NCBI RefSeq assembly: GCF_023611925.1
Contig: NZ_CP091456.1
Coordinates: 1,902,001 to 1,966,000, forward strand
Direction: 5' to 3'
Length of the DNA stretch: 64,000 nucleotides
Origin: Avibacterium sp. 20-132
GTDB taxonomy: Bacteria > Pseudomonadota > Gammaproteobacteria > Enterobacterales > Pasteurellaceae
Each line of letters opens with the position of its first letter. The first letter of the stretch is position 1. Below the pieces are notes generated by a model that saw nothing but the letters and a program-made list of their open reading frames with translations, was not told the origin of the DNA and ran no database searches. Made by a program: the position numbers and the translations under genes. Shown one piece after another: positions 25,826-36,065 of the stretch.

Positions 25826-27982
25826 CTAGTATAATCTATTCTGCTCCGCTTGGGTAAATTTTTCTGTCTTTTCACCTTGTAGTAACTGGTAATAATAATC
25901 GTACGCTAAGACATTCTGCACATAACCACGGGTTTCATAAAATGGAATGGTGGCGATAAATTCTGCCATTGTCATTTTTCCATTTGCACGAGCGAGCCAC
26001 TCATCTACACGTTTTGCGCCAGCGTTATAAGCCGCTGCAATTAAAATGCGATTATTGCCATATTTCTCGGCAAGTTGGTTAAGGTGAGTTGTGCCAAGCA
26101 TAATATTATCAATGGGATCAAACAGTTGGCTTTCTTTTTTATACGGTAGCTGAGCTTGCTCGGCGGTGAGTTTCGCTGTGCTGGGTAAGAGTTGCATCAA
26201 CCCGCGCGCATTAGCCGAAGAGGTTACATTGGCACGCCAAGCACTTTCCTGCCGTGCAATTGCCATTGCAAAAGTGCGGTGGATTTTTGGGGAATTTTGA
26301 TGATTAATGAATAAATCAAACCAATTTTGATAAGCATTAGGTAAACGTAAGGCAATATAATCCCACGCTTTTGCTTGAATTGTGGCGTCTACTTGCAAAT
26401 CAACCCATTGATTTTGTTCGGCATATTGTGCTAAGGCGAGCTTGCCAGCAAAATCTGTGTTATCTAATAATGCACGCCATTCGCGCTGAATATTGGCGTG
26501 ATCATTTAGCTGCTGCAACTCATTAATACGACTAAATTGCTGGGTGTAGTTTGATAAGTTTTGCTCATTTGACGAGAATGTTTTCATTGCAGGTTGATAA
26601 GCAATACCCAATCGCTGTGCGGCAAGCATTGGATAAAAGCCACGTGCATTTTGCTGCATCTCTTGCCAAATCTGTATGGCTTGTGTGGTTTTGCCTTGCT
26701 GAAATAAGGCCTCACCTTGCCAATAACGCCATTCATCTTTCTGCTTGCCTTGTTCGGAAAGCAAATTCAACCAAGGTTGAATCGCTGTTTTTTTACGCAA
26801 TGCAACACGGATACGACGCTCGGTTTGTTTATCTTCTTTTAAGGCTTGTACGGTTTCATCTCGCCATTGCTGAATGGCGGGATTTTCACTATCAAAAAGC
26901 TGACTAAGCAAAATGGATTGCCAGTATTGTCTTTGTTCTGGGGATAAATTAAAACGCGTTGCCCATTGTTCTAATTGGGCAAAAGGTGCGCTGGCATTCA
27001 GCTGATTTTCCGTAATGCTTTTAATAAAACGAGGCATTAATGCAAGTAGAATTTGTTTATTTTCATCATTAACGGGCAAATTTTCCACATAAAATGCGTT
27101 AGACGAAGAAAGCAATAAGCGCGGTGATTTCAACAAGCTAGCTAAATTTTCAAGCCAAATTTTTAATTCAGCATTTTGCGTAAATGCTGCCAATTCGTTG
27201 ATTAAGACACGATTTGTTTTTTCTACGGCTAATAAGGCGCGCTGTTTGATCAAATCGTCATTAATAATGCCCTGTTGATAGGCTTGCATAAAAAGCGTTT
27301 GACATTGGCTGGGCGAGTTGTTTCCTGTGAGCCATAAATTTTTTATCCTTGTTGCAAGTGCGGTGTTTTTTTGTGCAGTTTTTTCAGGTGTAGTCAGCGC
27401 TTCTGTTTGTGTTGAAGGCATTTTTTCTTGTGCGGTTAGCACAATGCAAGATGACTTGCTCTCTTTGGGCAGCATTGCGGTATTAGATAAAATCGCCTGC
27501 CAATTTTGAGCATCGTATTGCTGTTGCAACCAATAATGAGGCAAATTGTTCAACGGAAAATCAGGATATTTTTTCGTAAAATCAAGAATTTCATCAAACG
27601 ATAAGGCTGCTTTCTTCGCGATTAAAAACTGATATTCTGCATAAGGCAAGAGTGGGTAATCTTGCAATTGAGCCAATAATGCCTTTGCAATGCCTAATGT
27701 CGTTTCGCTTTGTGAAAGGGCTAAATATTGTTGAAGTTTACGATAGATTTCTCGTTCATCTGCCCGTTTCTGTTGGTTTAATAACAGGGTTTTTGCGAGA
27801 TCTCTATCTTCATCGTGTGCATTGCCTTGATTTATCTTTTGTGCATCAGGGGTTTCTTGTGCTTTTGGCTGCGTGTGTTGTGCGACTGAATGTTCTGAAA
27901 GGGGAGATTGCTCAGCATTCCCCCATACAAAAAGAGAAAGTGAAGATAAACTTAAGGCTAGCAAAGTTTGAGTAAATTTCAT
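25826..27982 (-). CDS. slt: Soluble lytic murein transglycosylase Slt
   Basis: A 718-residue periplasmic enzyme that cleaves glycan strands with 1,6-anhydro formation. Signal peptide MKFTQTLLALSLSSLSLFVWGNA; a long helical superdomain (about 100-540); then a linker and the C-terminal SLT domain from about 570, with catalytic Glu in AIARQESAW, then ARGLMQLLPSTA and the AAAYNAGAKRV block. Residues 24-70 and about 200 are Gln/Thr-rich inserts. Uptake signals occur inside the gene (for example at 26269-26281). Confidence 0.93.
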   Translation of the reverse strand: MKFTQTLLALSLSSLSLFVWGNAEQSPLSEHSVAQHTQPKAQETPDAQKINQGNAHDEDRDLAKTLLLNQQKRADEREIYRKLQQYLALSQSETTLGIAKALLAQLQDYPLLPYAEYQFLIAKKAALSFDEILDFTKKYPDFPLNNLPHYWLQQQYDAQNWQAILSNTAMLPKESKSSCIVLTAQEKMPSTQTEALTTPEKTAQKNTALATRIKNLWLTGNNSPSQCQTLFMQAYQQGIINDDLIKQRALLAVEKTNRVLINELAAFTQNAELKIWLENLASLLKSPRLLLSSSNAFYVENLPVNDENKQILLALMPRFIKSITENQLNASAPFAQLEQWATRFNLSPEQRQYWQSILLSQLFDSENPAIQQWRDETVQALKEDKQTERRIRVALRKKTAIQPWLNLLSEQGKQKDEWRYWQGEALFQQGKTTQAIQIWQEMQQNARGFYPMLAAQRLGIAYQPAMKTFSSNEQNLSNYTQQFSRINELQQLNDHANIQREWRALLDNTDFAGKLALAQYAEQNQWVDLQVDATIQAKAWDYIALRLPNAYQNWFDLFINHQNSPKIHRTFAMAIARQESAWRANVTSSANARGLMQLLPSTAKLTAEQAQLPYKKESQLFDPIDNIMLGTTHLNQLAEKYGNNRILIAAAYNAGAKRVDEWLARANGKMTMAEFIATIPFYETRGYVQNVLAYDYYYQLLQGEKTEKFTQAEQNRLY

Positions 27983-28069
27983 AGTATTCCTTGAATAGAA
28001 TCAAAATTGGGTAAAAAAACACCGCACTTGAGTTTTGCGATGCTTCCTCTTTTCATCAGCACATTTATA

Positions 28070-28095
28070 AATAAAAGCCCGAATAAATCGGGCTT
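28070..28095 (-). terminator. Terminator of secDF-yajC operon
   Basis: A perfect 7-bp stem (AGCCCGA at 28076-28082 with TCGGGCT at 28088-28094), followed on the minus strand by a T-rich tail. Uptake signals in opposite orientation flank it at 28021-28029 and 28133-28141. Confidence 0.75.
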
Positions 28096-28158
28096 GAAAT
28101 CTTGTTTAATGTTAGACCGTACTTGGCTAAAAAAGTGCGGTGACATTTTTAACGTTTT

Positions 28159-29127
28159 TTACGGCAATTCATCAATATCGTCTTTATTCACTTTTTGAAT
28201 AATCATATGTTCGCGTCTTAAGCCGAGATCATAGGCGATACTGATAGCAATATAAATGGTTGAGTAAGTCCCAAAACCAATACCGATTAAGAGCGCTAAT
28301 GAGAAACTATGGATCGTAGGACCGCCAAATACAAACAAGGCAATCACCACAAACAGGGTTGTGATAGAGGTCATTAGGGTTCTTGATAAGGTTTGAGTGA
28401 GTGATATATCAATAATCTCTACCGTATCAATACGGCGAATTTTACGGAAATTTTCACGCACACGGTCAAATACCACGATACTATCGTTCAAGGAGTATCC
28501 CACCACCGATAAAATGGCTGCCACAAAGGTCAGATCCATTTCAATTTGGAAATAAGAAAAGATCCCAAGCGTTACAATCACATCGTGTGCAAGGGCAACG
28601 ATTCCCCCTGCTGCTAAACGCCATTCAAAGCGAAACGCAATATAGGCAAGCAACATTAATAAGGTGATCAAGGTGGCATAAATTGCGCCTTGGGTGAGTT
28701 CTTCGCCGACATTCGGACCAACAAATTCCACGCTACGAATTTGGATATCATTATCCAATTTGCTTAGCATTTCTTTAATTTGTGTCCCAATATCTGCACC
28801 ACCAGCAGAAGCGGAAAGACGGATCATCACATCACGTACGCCACCAGTGGTTTGTACTAATGGGCTGTCGATACCATTTTCTTTTAACGTTGCACGGATT
28901 TTTTCTAAATCAGCAGGTTGGGAAAAATGCGTATCCACAACCGTACCGCCAGTAAAATCCAGCCCCCAGTTAAAGCCTTTGGTGACAATGCTTGTAATAC
29001 AAAGTGCGGTAATAATTAATGAGAAAACATAGCCTACAAGGCGGTATCGCATAAATGGGATAAGCTTGAATGGTAAGATCACCCCTTTATATTCATTCAC
29101 TTTTTTATCTTTTGCAAATAAGCTCAT
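28159..29127 (-). CDS. secF: Protein translocase subunit SecF
   Basis: A 322-residue inner-membrane protein that, with SecD and YajC, uses the proton gradient to help SecYEG export. Six membrane segments and a periplasmic domain are visible; family marks are GLDFTGGTVVD near the first helix, SVVGYSLNDSIVVFDRVREN and TSITTLFVVIALFVFGG. The ATG at 29127 (MSLFAKDKK) with AAGGTGG upstream is used rather than an earlier start 30 bases up. Ten bases separate it from secD. Confidence 0.96.
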   Translation of the reverse strand: MSLFAKDKKVNEYKGVILPFKLIPFMRYRLVGYVFSLIITALCITSIVTKGFNWGLDFTGGTVVDTHFSQPADLEKIRATLKENGIDSPLVQTTGGVRDVMIRLSASAGGADIGTQIKEMLSKLDNDIQIRSVEFVGPNVGEELTQGAIYATLITLLMLLAYIAFRFEWRLAAGGIVALAHDVIVTLGIFSYFQIEMDLTFVAAILSVVGYSLNDSIVVFDRVRENFRKIRRIDTVEIIDISLTQTLSRTLMTSITTLFVVIALFVFGGPTIHSFSLALLIGIGFGTYSTIYIAISIAYDLGLRREHMIIQKVNKDDIDELP

Positions 29128-29137
29128 TATTACCACC

Positions 29138-30988
29138 TTAAATAGATAATTTCTCAACGCGTTTGCCGCCGTAAAGTAAATTTACCAGCATTCGAGTTCC
29201 TGTAATCGCAGTAAACATTGAGATCGCAACCCCTAAGGAAAGGGTGATTGCAAAGCCTTTAATTGGCCCAGTTCCCACCGCATAAAGCACGATAGATGTT
29301 AAAATTGTGGTTAAGTTAGCATCAAAAATACTGCTAAATGCGCCGCTGTAGCCTTCATTGATTGCCTGTTGAACGCTACGTCCGTTACGTATTTCTTCTT
29401 TTATTCGCTCAAAAATCAATACGTTAGCATCCACAGACATTCCCACAGAAAGAATGATCCCTGCAATTCCCGGCATTGTGAGCGTTGCGCCGGGAATTAA
29501 AGACATTAAACCAACGAGTAAGACCATATTGGCAAGCAGTGCCATACTTGCAAATAAACCGAAAACTTTATAGTAAATCAGCATAAACACGACAGTAATG
29601 GCTAAGCCCCAAAGTCCCGCTTGTAAGCCTTGTTCCACATTTTGTGCGCCAAGTGATGGCCCGACGGTACGCTCTTCTACAATTTGGATCGGGGCAGTTA
29701 ATGCGCCAGAACGTAATAACACGGAAAGATTGAGCGCTTCATTTGGGCTATCAATGCCCGTAATTTGGAATTGGCTACCAAAACGCCCTTGGATTGTTGC
29801 CACATTAATCACTTCTTCGTGTTTAGTGAGAACGGTTTTGCCATTTTCATCTTTTTTACCGCTGTCTTTATATTCTACATATAAAGTTGCCATCGGTTTT
29901 TTCAGATTCATTTTGGTGGTTTGCGACATAATATCGCCACCCTCACTATCTAAGGTAACGCTGACTTGTGGTGTCGCGGAATTTTGATCAACGCCTGATG
30001 ACGCATTGACAATATGCTCACCCCCTAATACTGCACGTTTGTATAGCACCACTGGGCGACCATTACGATCAAATTTCACTTCAGAATCTGAAGGCACCAT
30101 TCCACGCATCGCCGCATCAAGGTTGGCGTTTTGATTGACTAAACGGAATTCTAAGGTTGCGGTGGCACCTAAAATTTCTTTTGCGCGTGCGGTATCTTGA
30201 ACGCCGGGTAATTCCACTACGATACGCTCTGCGCCTTGGCGTTGAATGACGGGTTCAGAAACACCCAATTCTTCCACACGGCGACGTAAAATACTTAAAT
30301 TTTGCTCAATCGCGTGATTGCGTGCTTCATTTAATGCCGCATCGGATAAGGTTAAAGAAAGCGTATTGATTGAAATTTCACGAATATCTAAATTGGGGTG
30401 TGCTTGACGCAATAAACGTTGAACCGCTGAAAGTTGATCAGGGTTTTTCAGGTTAACCACAGTGCTATGATTTTCCCCAGCACGAATACTGGTATATGGA
30501 TATTTTGCTTTACGTAATTCAGCTAATAAACTGTCTTGCAACTGCTCTTGACGTTTCGCTAACGCTGTATTCATATCCACTTCCATTAAAAAGCGTACAC
30601 CACCACGCAAATCTAAGCCCCATTTCATTGGTGAACCACCAATATCTGAAAGCCATTTTGGCGTCGCTGGGGCAAGATTCAGTGCCACAGAATAACCATT
30701 GCCTAATTTTTCGCTAATTTTATCTTTGGCAAGAAGTTGGTCATCGGTGTTATTAAAACGAGCAAGAATTGAACCGTTTTCTAATTTAATGGATTTTGTG
30801 GTGAGATGATTTTCGTGAAGAAGAGCTTGCACATTGCTAAGAGTTGTTGTATTCGCTTCTTGTCCACGAGTTCCTGAAATTTGAACGGCAGGATCTTCAC
30901 CGTAAAGATTTGGAAGAGAGTATAAAACACCAATGGCGACCACGAGGGTCACCATTATATTCTTCCATAAAGGGTAACGATTTAACAT
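29138..30988 (-). CDS. secD: Protein translocase subunit SecD
   Basis: A 616-residue partner of SecF. An N-terminal membrane helix (about 9-25) is followed by the large periplasmic P1 domain (GLDLRGGVRFLMEVD at about 115, RVEELGVSEPVIQRQGAERIVVELPG in spread form) and five C-terminal helices with MPGIAGIILSVGMSVDANVLIFERI-type sequence. Length and motifs are complete. It lies between yajC and secF in the conserved order. Confidence 0.96.
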   Translation of the reverse strand: MLNRYPLWKNIMVTLVVAIGVLYSLPNLYGEDPAVQISGTRGQEANTTTLSNVQALLHENHLTTKSIKLENGSILARFNNTDDQLLAKDKISEKLGNGYSVALNLAPATPKWLSDIGGSPMKWGLDLRGGVRFLMEVDMNTALAKRQEQLQDSLLAELRKAKYPYTSIRAGENHSTVVNLKNPDQLSAVQRLLRQAHPNLDIREISINTLSLTLSDAALNEARNHAIEQNLSILRRRVEELGVSEPVIQRQGAERIVVELPGVQDTARAKEILGATATLEFRLVNQNANLDAAMRGMVPSDSEVKFDRNGRPVVLYKRAVLGGEHIVNASSGVDQNSATPQVSVTLDSEGGDIMSQTTKMNLKKPMATLYVEYKDSGKKDENGKTVLTKHEEVINVATIQGRFGSQFQITGIDSPNEALNLSVLLRSGALTAPIQIVEERTVGPSLGAQNVEQGLQAGLWGLAITVVFMLIYYKVFGLFASMALLANMVLLVGLMSLIPGATLTMPGIAGIILSVGMSVDANVLIFERIKEEIRNGRSVQQAINEGYSGAFSSIFDANLTTILTSIVLYAVGTGPIKGFAITLSLGVAISMFTAITGTRMLVNLLYGGKRVEKLSI

Positions 30989-31021
30989 AGATTTTGTTCC
31001 CTTGCGGAAAGTTAAAATAAA

Positions 31022-31321
31022 TTAAAGGCTTTTTAATGAACCTTTTGGTAAGACAGCAACGATAAAATCACGTTTGATGGTAATCTCAGTTGTGTCGTTT
31101 AATGCGATAACGACATAATCACTTTCAGCACCAATTTTGGTGATTTTACCAATAATACCGCCAGAAGTGAGGACTTCCGTGCCTTTTGCTAACTCAGCCA
31201 TTAATTGTTTATGCGCTTTATTCCGTTTTGCTTGCGGGCGATAAATCATAAAATAGAAAATCAAGCCGAACAGAACGAAAATAAATAACATTGACATTGG
31301 GCTACCTTGTTGAGCTTCCAT
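31022..31321 (-). CDS. yajC: Sec translocon accessory protein YajC
   Basis: A 99-residue single-span membrane protein of the SecDF-YajC complex. The helix covers residues about 9-27 (MLFIFVLFGLIFYFMIYRP), then QAKRNKAHKQLM and the KGTEVLTSGGIIGKI block typical of the family. First gene of the operon with secD after 33 bases. Confidence 0.95.
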   Translation of the reverse strand: MEAQQGSPMSMLFIFVLFGLIFYFMIYRPQAKRNKAHKQLMAELAKGTEVLTSGGIIGKITKIGAESDYVVIALNDTTEITIKRDFIVAVLPKGSLKSL

Positions 31322-31403
31322 CTTTAATCCTTTTGTTAGTTAATGAAAAATATAGGGCGTTAAAATAGCATAAAATCCCTGTATTGACAAAGCGCTTTTA
31401 CAA

Positions 31404-31464
31404 AAGTGCGGTGATTTATGGCAAGGTTTTTGCACAAAAAATTTGAGCAAAAAGCACCGCACTT
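31404..31464. repeat. Inverted pair of DNA uptake signals
   Basis: AAGTGCGGT at 31404-31412 and its complement ACCGCACTT at 31456-31464, 43 bases apart, between yajC and the hemerythrin gene. The pair can form a long hairpin. Confidence 0.85.
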
Positions 31465-31482
31465 TATTTTTGTAGAATGTAT

Positions 31483-31512
31483 AAAACCTACCAAAATGTA
31501 GGTTTTATTTTC
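31483..31512. terminator. Terminator after hemerythrin gene
   Basis: A 9-bp stem (AAAACCTAC at 31483-31491 with GTAGGTTTT at 31498-31506) with a 6-base loop and A/T tails on both sides. Confidence 0.6.
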
Positions 31513-31570
31513 ATCGTTAAGTGAAGTGGTATCCCTCTTTGACACGCCAACGATGTAATGGGGATACACG

Positions 31571-32083
31571 CTAATTTTTTCGGCGTTCCGCCATCACTTT
31601 TCCCATTGCCGTTAATTCTTCTTGCGGGATATGGCTTTTACCGAGTTCAAATAACGGTTCTTCAATGGCAATATGATTGTCATAACCCGAAATAAATTGG
31701 GTGATGAGCTGTTCGGGAATTTGTGTAATTTCGCCTTTTAGCAAGGCGTCTAATTGCACAGACAAGCTTGCCCAGTTTTGATGCAAGGTTTCATGTTGGC
31801 TTGCTAAGCGTGCCACATCTGCTTTGGCTTGCGGGCAGTATTTTAATAGCGCAGGGAAAAAATCCTTTTCCTCATCATCGTGGTGTAGTGGGGCTGCAAC
31901 ATTGAAGTAATTCAAAATTTGCTGTACATCTTTTTGCACCGCTTGAATGTTGCCATTTTTCTCCAAATAACTAGGCAAAATATTCAGCTGACGGCAGAAC
32001 ATTTTCACTTTGCCGTGGCAGGCGTAAAGCATTTCAATCGGCTCATTCCAGCTAGCAAATTGTTGTGGTTGGAGGTTAAGCAT
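31571..32083 (-). CDS. Hemerythrin HHE-domain protein
   Basis: A 170-residue cytoplasmic protein with a four-helix metal-binding fold. Likely di-iron ligands are in YACHGKV, LHHDDEEKDFF (H-H-D-D-E-E), SQHETLHQNW and YDNHIAIEE. The family senses or binds oxygen, nitric oxide or iron; the exact role here is not shown. The ATG at 32083 starts one base after the tgt stop, so it is probably translated from the queA-tgt transcript. A longer reading through tgt in another frame is rejected. Confidence 0.82.
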   Translation of the reverse strand: MLNLQPQQFASWNEPIEMLYACHGKVKMFCRQLNILPSYLEKNGNIQAVQKDVQQILNYFNVAAPLHHDDEEKDFFPALLKYCPQAKADVARLASQHETLHQNWASLSVQLDALLKGEITQIPEQLITQFISGYDNHIAIEEPLFELGKSHIPQEELTAMGKVMAERRKN

Positions 32084-32084
32084 T

Positions 32085-33323
<1,239 letters not shown>

Positions 33324-34415
33324 TTAATCTAACCCCGTTACATTTGGGTTTTTGCTAATAAACATTGCATCACCATAGCTGAAAAAACGATAGCCATTTT
33401 GCACCGCACTTTCATAGGCTTGCATGGTATGAGTGTATCCAGCAAAGGCTGAAACCAGCATAATCAGCGTACTTTCAGGCAAATGGAAATTGGTGATTAA
33501 GGCATCTACCACGAGGAATTTTTTGCCCGGATAAAGAAAGATTGAGGTATCCGAAAAATACGGCGCAAGCAGTTGTTCGTGCTGATTTTCTTGGCTAAAC
33601 AATGCGGCACTTTCAATAGAGCGTACAGAGGTTGTCCCCACCGCAATCACACGCTTGCCATTCGCTTTGGTGGCTAAAATGGCATCCACCGTTTCCTGTG
33701 GCACTTCCACATATTCTGCGTGCATTCTGTGGTCTTCAATATTTTCTACCCGTACAGGTTGGAATGTCCCTGCACCAACGTGCAAGGTAACAAAGGCAAA
33801 ATTTCCCCCTTTCGCTTTTAATTTTTCCAATAGATCATTATCAAAATGCAAACCCGCAGTGGGCGCAGCCACTGCGCCGGGTACTTTGTTATACACAGTT
33901 TGATAGCGTTCTTTATCGGCATCTTCATCAGGGCGATCAATATAAGGTGGCAGTGGCATATACCCAATTTGTTGCAACACGTCTAAAAGTGCGGTGCGTT
34001 TTTCTGCTATTTCTAGTTCAAATAAACTCTCGTGACGGGCTTTCATTATTGCTTTAATGCCCTTACCTTCACCTAATTTATCTTCGCCGAGAAACAGTTC
34101 TGCGTCTTCTTTGGGGGCTTTAGAAGAACGAATATGTGCCAGAAAACGATCTTCCGACAAAATGCGTTCTATCAATACTTCAATTTTCCCCCCACTGGCT
34201 TTACGCCCATACATTCGGGCGGGGATCACGCGAGTATTATTAAAAATTAATAAATCCCCTTCTTCGATTAAATCCAGCACATCAGCAAAAGTGCGGTGAG
34301 AAATTTCACCATTTTCACCGTTTAATGTTAATAAACGACTGGCAGTGCGTTCGGCTTTTGGATAACGGGCGATTAATTCATCAGGTAAATCAAAATAAAA
34401 ATCTGAAACACGCAT
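33324..34415 (-). CDS. queA: S-adenosylmethionine:tRNA ribosyltransferase-isomerase QueA
   Basis: A 363-residue enzyme that transfers and isomerises the ribosyl part of SAM onto preQ1-tRNA to make epoxyqueuosine. Family marks: the N-terminal [38 protein letters not shown] and [14 protein letters not shown], and [13 protein letters not shown] at the end. Two uptake signals lie in the gene. It is upstream of tgt on the same strand, a conserved pair. Confidence 0.96.
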   Translation of the reverse strand: MRVSDFYFDLPDELIARYPKAERTASRLLTLNGENGEISHRTFADVLDLIEEGDLLIFNNTRVIPARMYGRKASGGKIEVLIERILSEDRFLAHIRSSKAPKEDAELFLGEDKLGEGKGIKAIMKARHESLFELEIAEKRTALLDVLQQIGYMPLPPYIDRPDEDADKERYQTVYNKVPGAVAAPTAGLHFDNDLLEKLKAKGGNFAFVTLHVGAGTFQPVRVENIEDHRMHAEYVEVPQETVDAILATKANGKRVIAVGTTSVRSIESAALFSQENQHEQLLAPYFSDTSIFLYPGKKFLVVDALITNFHLPESTLIMLVSAFAGYTHTMQAYESAVQNGYRFFSYGDAMFISKNPNVTGLD

Positions 34416-34516
34416 AATTTTTCATCATATTATTAAAGATTAGAACAGGGCGTAGTCTATTGGGATTTTGTAGATTGTACAAGGAAAATCTGTGAAAGAG
34501 GGGATTTATTGAAAGG

Positions 34517-34543
34517 TGAAGGGCTGGGGGATCCAGCCCTTTC
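34517..34543 (-). terminator. Hairpin behind putP
   Basis: A 9-bp GC-rich stem (AAGGGCTGG at 34519-34527 with CCAGCCCTT at 34533-34541), 7 bases beyond the putP stop. The minus-strand tail is only partly T-rich, so termination is likely but not certain. Confidence 0.6.
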
Positions 34544-34548
34544 ATTCG

Positions 34549-36048
34549 TTATCGTTGGCGGTTGTAGCTTTTTTCCGCTTCATCAAATTTTTCTGCCACA
34601 TCTTTAGCGACCGGAGAGAAAATTGACGAAGTAAGGGTAACGAAAGAGCAAGCTAAAAAGCCGGGAATAATTTCGTATAAGTTGGCGATGTCTTGCCAGT
34701 TTAAGGCGTGCATCAGTGGTTTCCACGCCACAACAGTTACCGCGCCTGCTAACATTCCCCATAATGCCGCGTTGGAGGTGATGTTGCGATTAAAGAGGGA
34801 AAGGATCACTAATGGACCAAAGGATGCACCAAAGCCAGCCCAAGCATAGGAAACTAAGCCCATTACTTTTGAATGGGGATCTTGTGCGATGACAATGGCG
34901 ATAAGGGCAATGAGTAATACCATAACGCGGCCAACCCAAACTAACTCGGTACTTGACGCATTTTTGCGTAAGAAACCGTGATAGAAATCTTCGGTAATAG
35001 CGGCGGAACACATTAAAAATTGTGCCGATAGGGTACTCATAATGGCAGCGAGAATGGCGGATAGCACAATGCCCACGACCCAAGGATTAAAAATGGCTTT
35101 GGAGATCTCAATGAAGACAGATTCGGCGGAATCTAAAACGATACCTTTGACTTCAAAATAAGCTAAGCCAAAATACCCCACTGCACAAGCACCACCTAAG
35201 CACAGGATCATCCACGTGATCCCGATTGTACGCGCTTTATCAAGGGCTTTTACGGAATTGGCTGCCATAAAACGGGCTAAAATATGGGGTTGTCCGAAGT
35301 AACCTAATCCCCAAGAAAGGGCGGAAATCACACCAATACCTGAAACATTATAAAGCCAATTAGAATAAGGAATGCCCGTTTGTTGTGATTTTGCGGCTAA
35401 GGCAAGAGTGATTTCTTCCCAGCTAATGTTGAGTAACACAATCACTGGGGCGAGTAATAGGGCGAAAATCATCAGTGAAGCTTGAATGGTATCGCTCCAA
35501 GAGATCGCTAAATAACCGCCAATAAAGGTATAGGCGATGGTTGCCACCGCACCAAATATCAATGCGGTGGTGTAATCAATACCTAATAAACTTTGGAACA
35601 ATTTTGCTCCTGCCACGACACCTGAAGCACAGTAGATGGTGAAGAAAAACAAAATTACCGAAGAAGAAAGAATTTTGAGTGATTTGGCTCGTTTAGGAAA
35701 TCGCATTGCAAAATATTCAGGCAAGGTCAGTGCATTACCGTAATGCTCTGTGAACACCCGCAAACGTCCTGCTACAATGCGGTAGTTCAGATAAGCGCCG
35801 ACAGTTAACCCGACAGCAATCCACGCTTCCGACAAGCCTGTAAGGAAAATTGCACCGGGTAAACCAAGTAATAGCCAACCAGACATATCTGATGCTCCAG
35901 CAGACATTGCGGTAACAAAGCTTCCCATTTTCCGACCACCTAAAATATAGTCGTTAAAATTTTTAGTAGAGATATAGGCATAGATCCCAATACCTAAAAT
36001 AATTAATAAATACAATCCAAAAGCTGTGTAGATTTGATAATTCTGCAT
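34549..36048 (-). CDS. putP: Sodium/proline symporter PutP
   Basis: A 499-residue inner-membrane carrier of the solute:sodium symporter family with about 13 helices. Marks: ILGGRKMGSFVTAMSAGASDMSGWLLLG in spread form (residues 36-62), the GLGYFGQPHILARFMA block and the late SYAWAGFGASFGPLV. It brings in proline for the PutA enzyme encoded 17 bases upstream on the same strand, so the two form an uptake-and-catabolism operon. Confidence 0.94.
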   Translation of the reverse strand: MQNYQIYTAFGLYLLIILGIGIYAYISTKNFNDYILGGRKMGSFVTAMSAGASDMSGWLLLGLPGAIFLTGLSEAWIAVGLTVGAYLNYRIVAGRLRVFTEHYGNALTLPEYFAMRFPKRAKSLKILSSSVILFFFTIYCASGVVAGAKLFQSLLGIDYTTALIFGAVATIAYTFIGGYLAISWSDTIQASLMIFALLLAPVIVLLNISWEEITLALAAKSQQTGIPYSNWLYNVSGIGVISALSWGLGYFGQPHILARFMAANSVKALDKARTIGITWMILCLGGACAVGYFGLAYFEVKGIVLDSAESVFIEISKAIFNPWVVGIVLSAILAAIMSTLSAQFLMCSAAITEDFYHGFLRKNASSTELVWVGRVMVLLIALIAIVIAQDPHSKVMGLVSYAWAGFGASFGPLVILSLFNRNITSNAALWGMLAGAVTVVAWKPLMHALNWQDIANLYEIIPGFLACSFVTLTSSIFSPVAKDVAEKFDEAEKSYNRQR

Positions 36049-36065
36049 ACTTTCTCCCTATAAAA

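Noticed and set aside
31360-31569. A 69-codon minus-strand open frame between yajC and the hemerythrin gene
   Set aside because: It covers the inverted uptake signals and a terminator, with no coding character.
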